In this document: in pieces, positions 59,234 through 64,000 of the stretch
How the letters are laid out: every line of letters starts with the position of its first letter
Numbering within the stretch: position 1 is the first letter of the stretch
NCBI RefSeq assembly: GCF_004283755.1
Contig: NZ_SHMH01000013.1
Span: 1-64,000, forward strand
Direction: 5' to 3'
Length of the DNA stretch: 64,000 nt
Source: Pseudoxanthomonas winnipegensis
GTDB taxonomy: Bacteria; Pseudomonadota; Gammaproteobacteria; Xanthomonadales; Xanthomonadaceae
Made by a program: the position numbers and the translations under genes
The notes under the pieces: generated by a model
Databases searched by the model: none
What the model saw: the letters and a program-made list of their open reading frames with translations, nothing else
What the model was told of the DNA's origin: nothing

Positions 59234-62065
59234 GTGAGTACCGACTACAAAGCCACCCTGCATCTGCCGGCCACGGAGTTCCCCATGCGCGGGGACCTGC
59301 CCAAGCGCGAGCCGGACACGCTCAAGCGCTGGTACGACCAGGATCTGTACGCGCAGCTGCGCGCCAACGCCAAGGGCCGGCCGCTGTTCGTGCTGCACGA
59401 CGGCCCGCCGTACGCCAACGGCGCGATCCACCTGGGCCATGCGGTCAACAAGATCCTCAAGGACATCATCGTCAAGTCGCGCTATCTGGCCGGCTTCGAC
59501 GCGCCCTATGTGCCGGGCTGGGACTGCCACGGCCTGCCGATCGAGATCGCGGTGGAGAAGAAGTGGGGCAAGGTGGGCACCAAGCTGGACGCGCGCGCGT
59601 TCCGGCAGAAGTGTCGCGAGTACGCCGAGGAGCAGATCGACCTGCAGCGCAAGGACTTCAAGCGCCTGGGCGTGATCGGCGACTGGGACCATCCGTACAA
59701 GACGCTGAACTTCCGCTTCGAGGCCGACGAGATCCGCGCGCTGGCCAAGATCGTCGCCAACGGCCATCTGGTGCGCGGCGCCAAACCGGTGCACTGGTGC
59801 TTCGACTGCGGCTCGGCCCTGGCCGAGGCCGAGATCGAGTACCAGGACAAGGTCTCCCCGGCGGTCGACGTGGGCTATGCCGCGCGCGATCCGCAGGCCC
59901 TGGCCGCGGCGTTCGGCGCGCAGGCGCCGGCCGGGACCGAGGTGGCCGTGCCGATCTGGACCACCACGCCGTGGACGCTGCCGGCCTCGCTGGCGGTGAG
60001 CCTGGGTCCGGAGCTGGACTACGTGCTGGTCGAAGGCCCGGCCCGCGACGGCGCCCCGCGCTGGCTGGTCGTGGCCGAGGCGCTGGCCGCGCGCGCTCTG
60101 GCGCGCTACGGCGTGTCCGAGGTGGTGGTGCACGGCCATGCCAAGGGCGCGGCGCTGGAAGGCCTGCTGCTGGGCCACCCGTTCTACGCGCAGCGCGACA
60201 TCCCGCTGATCCTGGGCGATCACGTTTCCGCCGAGGACGGCACCGGCGCGGTCCACACCGCGCCCGGCCACGGCCAGGAGGACTACGCGGTCTGCCTGAA
60301 GTACGGTCTGGTCGATCGCTACACCGCCGCGCAGATCACCCCGGTCGACGGACGCGGCGTGTACCTGCCGTCCACGCCGCCGTTCGGTGAGCTGGCGCTG
60401 GCCGGCCAGCACATCTGGAAGGCTAACGACGCCATCGTCGAAGGCCTGCGCGACAACGGTGCGCTGCTGGCCTTCCATCCGCTGACCCACAGCTATCCGC
60501 ACTGCTGGCGGCACAAGACACCGGTGGTGTTCCGCGCCACGCCGCAGTGGTTCATCTCGATGGACCAGGCCAACCTGCGCAGCGATGCGCTCAAGGCCAT
60601 CGATGCGGTGAAGTGGTATCCCGAATGGGGCCGCGCGCGCATCGCCGGCATGGTCGAGGGCCGCCCGGACTGGACGATCTCGCGCCAGCGTACCTGGGGC
60701 GTGCCGATCGCCTTGTTCATGCACCGCGAGACCGGCTTGCCGCATCCGGACAGCGTCGCGCTGATGGAGCAGGTGGCGCTGAAGGTGGAGCAGGCCGGCG
60801 TGGACGCCTGGTACGACCTGGATCCGGCCGAGCTGCTCGGCGATGCGGCCGCCGACTACGAGAAGGTCAACGACATCCTCGATGTCTGGTTCGACTCGGG
60901 CGTGAGCCACGAGGGCGTGCTGCTGGAGCGCGGCTTCGGCAAGCCGGCCGACCTGTACCTGGAAGGCAGCGACCAGCATCGCGGCTGGTTCCAGTCCTCG
61001 CTGCTCACCGGCGTGGCCATCGACAAGGCCGCGCCGTACCGGCACTGCCTGACCCACGGCTTCACCGTGGACGAGCACGGCCGCAAGATGTCCAAGTCGC
61101 TGGGCAACGGCATCGAGCCGCAGGACATCATGAAGACCCTGGGCGCGGACATCCTGCGCCTGTGGATCGCCAGCGCCGACTACAGCAACGAGATGTCGCT
61201 GTCGCAGGAGATCCTCAAGCGCAACGCGGACGCCTACCGCCGCATCCGCAACACCGCGCGCTTCCTGCTGGGCAATCTGCATGGCTTCGATCCGGCCGTG
61301 CACCTGCGTGAGCTGGACGACATGGTCGCGCTGGATCGCTGGATCGTGCATCGCGCCTGGCAGCTGCAGGAGAAGATCGAGGCCGCCTATGCGCGCTACG
61401 ACCTGCCGGCCATCGTGCAGGCGCTGCTGAACTTCTGCAGCGTCGACCTGGGCTCGCTGTACCTGGACGTGACCAAGGATCGCCTGTACACGATGCAGGA
61501 GGATTCGCGCGGCCGCCGCAGCGCGCAGAGCGCGATGTACCGCATCGCCGAAGCCTTCGTGCGCTGGATCGCACCGATCCTGAGCTTCACCGCCGACGAG
61601 ATGTGGGGCTACCTGCCCGGCAACCGCCTGGACAACGTGCTGTTCACCACCTGGTACGACGGCCTGGCGCCGCTGCCGCCGGAGGCCAAGCTGGGCGAGG
61701 CCGACTTCGACGCGCTGCTGGCCCTGCGCGAGCAGGTGGCCAAGGTGCTCGAACCGATGCGCGCCAGCGGCGCCATCGGCGCGGCGCTGGACGCGGAGAT
61801 CGCCATCGCCGCCGACGCGGCCACCGCCGCGCGCTGGCAGCCGCTGGCCGATGAGCTGCGCTTCCTGTTCATCAGCGGCGATGTCACTGTGCGCGAAGCC
61901 AGCGCCGAGGCGCTCTTCGTCAGCGCCCAGCCGACCGACAAGCCCAAGTGCGTGCGCTGTTGGCAGCGTCGCGCCGACGTCGGCGCCTACGCCGCGCATC
62001 CTGAGCTGTGCGGGCGCTGCGTGGACAATGTCGATGGCGCGGGGGAGGACCGGCAATGGTTCTGA
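59234..62065 (+). CDS. ileS: Isoleucyl-tRNA synthetase
   Basis: This 943-residue class I synthetase starts at GTG 59234 ([20 protein letters not shown]); an upstream in-frame start at 59186 would add unlikely Pro/Arg-rich residues. The HIGH-type motif is [20 protein letters not shown], the editing domain has [11 protein letters not shown] and [18 protein letters not shown], and KMSKS is [10 protein letters not shown]. The C-terminal zinc finger is [12 protein letters not shown] and CGRCV. No T-box or other leader is visible upstream. It overlaps lspA by ten bases. Confidence 0.97.
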   Translation: MSTDYKATLHLPATEFPMRGDLPKREPDTLKRWYDQDLYAQLRANAKGRPLFVLHDGPPYANGAIHLGHAVNKILKDIIVKSRYLAGFDAPYVPGWDCHGLPIEIAVEKKWGKVGTKLDARAFRQKCREYAEEQIDLQRKDFKRLGVIGDWDHPYKTLNFRFEADEIRALAKIVANGHLVRGAKPVHWCFDCGSALAEAEIEYQDKVSPAVDVGYAARDPQALAAAFGAQAPAGTEVAVPIWTTTPWTLPASLAVSLGPELDYVLVEGPARDGAPRWLVVAEALAARALARYGVSEVVVHGHAKGAALEGLLLGHPFYAQRDIPLILGDHVSAEDGTGAVHTAPGHGQEDYAVCLKYGLVDRYTAAQITPVDGRGVYLPSTPPFGELALAGQHIWKANDAIVEGLRDNGALLAFHPLTHSYPHCWRHKTPVVFRATPQWFISMDQANLRSDALKAIDAVKWYPEWGRARIAGMVEGRPDWTISRQRTWGVPIALFMHRETGLPHPDSVALMEQVALKVEQAGVDAWYDLDPAELLGDAAADYEKVNDILDVWFDSGVSHEGVLLERGFGKPADLYLEGSDQHRGWFQSSLLTGVAIDKAAPYRHCLTHGFTVDEHGRKMSKSLGNGIEPQDIMKTLGADILRLWIASADYSNEMSLSQEILKRNADAYRRIRNTARFLLGNLHGFDPAVHLRELDDMVALDRWIVHRAWQLQEKIEAAYARYDLPAIVQALLNFCSVDLGSLYLDVTKDRLYTMQEDSRGRRSAQSAMYRIAEAFVRWIAPILSFTADEMWGYLPGNRLDNVLFTTWYDGLAPLPPEAKLGEADFDALLALREQVAKVLEPMRASGAIGAALDAEIAIAADAATAARWQPLADELRFLFISGDVTVREASAEALFVSAQPTDKPKCVRCWQRRADVGAYAAHPELCGRCVDNVDGAGEDRQWF

Positions 62066-62598
62066 ACCAAGCGCAGCACCCGGGCGCCTCGACGCGGCAG
62101 CCTTCGGCACTGATCTGGCTGCTGCTGTCGGCCGTGGTCATCGGCCTGGACCAGTGGTCCAAGGCCTGGGTGCTGACCAGCCTGCCGGAGTTCCAGGCGG
62201 TCAAGGTGATCGACGGCTTCTGGAACTGGTACCGCACCTACAACACCGGCGCGGCCTTCAGCTTCCTCAGCAACGCCGGCGGCTGGCAGATCTGGTTCTT
62301 CACGGCGCTGGCGCTGGGCGTGTGCGGCCTGCTGGGCTGGTGGCTGTCGCGCACGCCGCGCGGCGACTGGCGCGTGGCCCTGCCGTACGCGCTGGTCATC
62401 GGCGGTGCGCTAGGCAACGTGATCGACCGGCTGATGCACGGCCATGTGGTCGATTTCATCCAGTGGTACGTGGGCGACCACTACTGGCCCTCGTTCAACA
62501 TCGCCGACTCGGCCATCGTCTGCGGCGCGGTGGGCATTGCGCTGTTCGGGCTGAGCAAGAAGGGCGGGGCCGAGGCGCGGGCCACGGAGAAGCCGTAG
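62056..62598 (+). CDS. lspA: Lipoprotein signal peptidase (signal peptidase II)
   Basis: This 180-residue protein with four membrane helices cleaves prolipoproteins. ATG 62056 lies inside the ileS 3-prime end and has GGGGGAGG about 8-15 bases upstream. The catalytic aspartates are in [18 protein letters not shown] and [15 protein letters not shown]. The [17 protein letters not shown] loop is conserved. Confidence 0.96.
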   Translation: MVLNQAQHPGASTRQPSALIWLLLSAVVIGLDQWSKAWVLTSLPEFQAVKVIDGFWNWYRTYNTGAAFSFLSNAGGWQIWFFTALALGVCGLLGWWLSRTPRGDWRVALPYALVIGGALGNVIDRLMHGHVVDFIQWYVGDHYWPSFNIADSAIVCGAVGIALFGLSKKGGAEARATEKP

Positions 62599-62655
62599 GG
62601 CCCACGGGACCGCTGTTACGCGTTCCTTTCCCCTCACTCCTCTACACTGCCTGCC

Positions 62656-63606
62656 ATGGACGTCCTGCTCGCCAATCCCCGCGGTTTCTGTGCCGGTGTC
62701 GACCGCGCCATCGAGATCGTCAAGCGCGCCATCGAGACCCTGGGCGCGCCGATCTACGTACGCCATGAGGTCGTGCACAACCGCTTCGTGGTCGACGACC
62801 TCAAGCGCCGCGGTGCGATCTTCGTCGAAGAGCTCGACGAGGTGCCGGACAACAACACGGTCATCTTCAGCGCCCACGGCGTGTCCCAGGCCGTGCGCGC
62901 CGAGGCCGGCCGACGCGGGCTGAAGGTCTTCGATGCGACCTGCCCACTGGTGACCAAGGTCCACCTGGAAGTGGCGCGCCACTGCCGCGCCGGACGCGAC
63001 GTGGTGCTGATCGGCCACGCCGGCCACCCGGAGGTCGAGGGCACGATGGGCCAGTGGGATCGCGAGCGCGGTACCGGGCGCATCTACCTGGTGGAGGACA
63101 TCGACGATGTCGCCACGCTGCAGATCGAGCAGCCGGACAACTTCGCCTATACCACCCAGACCACGCTGTCGGTGGACGACACGGTCGGCATCATCGAGGC
63201 GCTGCGCGCCCGTTTCCCGGCGATGCAGGGGCCGAAGAACGACGATATCTGCTACGCCACGCAGAACCGCCAGGACGCCGTGCGCGACCTGGCGCGCGAA
63301 TGCGACCTGGTGCTGGTGGTCGGCTCGCCCAACAGCTCCAACTCCAACCGCCTGCGCGAGCTGGCCCAGCGCGACGGCGTGGAGGCGTATCTGATCGACG
63401 GCGCGCAGGAGATCGATCCGCGCTGGATCGCCGGCAAGCGCAGGGTCGGCGTGACCGCCGGCGCCTCGGCGCCGGACGTGCTGATCGACGGTGTGATCGC
63501 GCGCCTGCGCGAGCTGGGCGCCAACGACGTCAGCGAGCTGGCCGGCGAGCCGGAGAGCATGGTCTTCGCCCTGCCCAAGGAACTGCGCCTGCAGCTGGTG
63601 GACTGA
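62656..63606 (+). CDS. ispH: 4-hydroxy-3-methylbut-2-enyl diphosphate reductase
   Basis: This 316-residue enzyme performs the last step of the MEP isoprenoid pathway. The three 4Fe-4S cysteines lie in [25 protein letters not shown] and [14 protein letters not shown]. Substrate-binding histidines are in [10 protein letters not shown] and [16 protein letters not shown], and the [12 protein letters not shown] and TAGASAPD motifs are present. Last gene of the ileS-lspA-ispH run. Confidence 0.97.
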   Translation: MDVLLANPRGFCAGVDRAIEIVKRAIETLGAPIYVRHEVVHNRFVVDDLKRRGAIFVEELDEVPDNNTVIFSAHGVSQAVRAEAGRRGLKVFDATCPLVTKVHLEVARHCRAGRDVVLIGHAGHPEVEGTMGQWDRERGTGRIYLVEDIDDVATLQIEQPDNFAYTTQTTLSVDDTVGIIEALRARFPAMQGPKNDDICYATQNRQDAVRDLARECDLVLVVGSPNSSNSNRLRELAQRDGVEAYLIDGAQEIDPRWIAGKRRVGVTAGASAPDVLIDGVIARLRELGANDVSELAGEPESMVFALPKELRLQLVD

Positions 63607-63621
63607 CCGGCGCGGTCAGTC
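63601..63621. terminator. Hairpin formed by the two convergent stop codons
   Basis: GACTGACCG, loop GCG, CGGTCAGTC: a 9-bp perfect stem that contains the ispH TGA and, on the other strand, the peroxidase TGA. It could mark 3-prime ends of both transcripts; no T run is present. Confidence 0.55.
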
Positions 63622-64000
63622 GCCCATCGCGTCCAGCACCGCGCGTGCCGGCACGAAGAACACTGCCCCCGTCTGGGCGATGGAGAAGTCCAGGATGCGG
63701 TCGTGCAGCGGCGCAGGGTCGCCGATGAACACGCGTTCGAGCATCTTCTCGATCACCCACAGATGGCGCGTGTAGCCGATGAAGTAGGTGCCGTACTCGC
63801 CGCGCGCCGGCGAGGCGAAGGGCATGTTGTCGCGCAGGATGTCGTGCTCGCCCTGCGCATCGCTGATCGTGCACAGCGTCTTGTGCGATTTCTGCGCCGG
63901 CGCCGGGGCGTCCGGCAGCTCGGTGTTGTCGAACTTCCTGCGCCCGATGATCGCCTCCTGCGCCTCCACCTGCTGCGCGCGCCAGGCGTCCAGGTCGTGC
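63616..64000 (-). CDS. DyP-type peroxidase, C-terminal part (cut by window edge)
   Basis: The visible 128 codons, open to the right edge, include IIGRRKFDNTELPDAP, SHKTLCTISDAQGEHDILRD then NMPFASPARGEYGTYFIGYT then RHLWVIEKMLERVFIGDPAP, and ends AQTGAVFFVPARAVLDAMGD. This is the C-terminal domain of YfeX-like dye-decolourising haem peroxidases, including the Arg of NMPFAS..GEYGTYFIGY region. The GXXDG motif and proximal His are beyond the window. Convergent with ispH. Confidence 0.85.
   Translation of the reverse strand, partial: HDLDAWRAQQVEAQEAIIGRRKFDNTELPDAPAPAQKSHKTLCTISDAQGEHDILRDNMPFASPARGEYGTYFIGYTRHLWVIEKMLERVFIGDPAPLHDRILDFSIAQTGAVFFVPARAVLDAMGD

Overview
The window looks like a high-GC gammaproteobacterial chromosome of the Xanthomonadaceae (Stenotrophomonas, Pseudoxanthomonas or Lysobacter type). 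The evidence is the gene order rplU-rpmA-obgE / rpsT / murJ-ribF-ileS-lspA-ispH, the oprO-pstS-pstS-pstCAB-phoU phosphate cluster, and GTAG-headed hairpin dimers of the SMAG/REPIN type. No 16S rRNA is present, so genus is inference.

From the left edge to about 24,150 lies one end of a Tn4371-type integrative and conjugative element (ICE), nearly all on the minus strand. Reading inward from the integrase the order is: int (22776-23975), a DUF1016 nuclease, a small CxxC protein, DUF932, a large ParB-like protein, DUF736, DUF2958, DUF2285, an AlpA-like HTH protein, RepA, an iteron-bearing origin-like spacer, ParA, a ribbon-helix-helix-like protein, DUF2840, TraF and the relaxase. Two cargo blocks are visible. 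The first, on the plus strand at 14297-16029, is an XRE regulator followed by a TIR-like protein and a membrane-anchored macro-domain protein: a type II Thoeris-like anti-phage module. The second, at 363-6249, is a czcI-like/czcC/czcB/czcA divalent-metal efflux operon placed directly beyond the relaxase, followed by a cut-off IS3-family transposase. The conjugation (traG/trb) genes are not in the window and would lie further left. The ICE also carries several 0.3-0.8 kb gene-free stretches, one packed with perfect hairpins.

The ICE abuts the terminator of a tRNA-Leu(CAG) gene. That gene is present twice in a 152-bp near-perfect direct repeat, separated by a roughly 420-bp composite palindromic repeat that recurs inverted at about 41.1-41.5 kb and in part at 44.7 kb.

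The chromosome proper then runs: rnr, a GFA protein, rlmB, a periplasmic-propeller diguanylate cyclase, a macro-domain hydrolase, an XRE-cupin regulator divergent from an rhtA-type exporter with a paired operator, rnt, a frameshifted rcnB-like gene, the Pho-regulated block (phoU, pstB, pstA, pstC, two pstS paralogues, and divergent oprO, with three Pho-box-like sites), a repeat-rich spacer with a tRNA 3-prime remnant, nth, a small conserved gene, a crotonase, an FKBP isomerase, a DUF1289-NUDIX fusion, sseA, a second crotonase, a thioesterase, uvrA, rplU-rpmA-obgE, rpsT, murJ, ribF, ileS, lspA, ispH, and a truncated DyP-type peroxidase at the right edge.

Of the long overlapping open frames on opposite strands, I kept only those with recognisable proteins. 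Starts were reassigned wherever a Shine-Dalgarno, an ATGA overlap or a signal peptide favoured an internal start.
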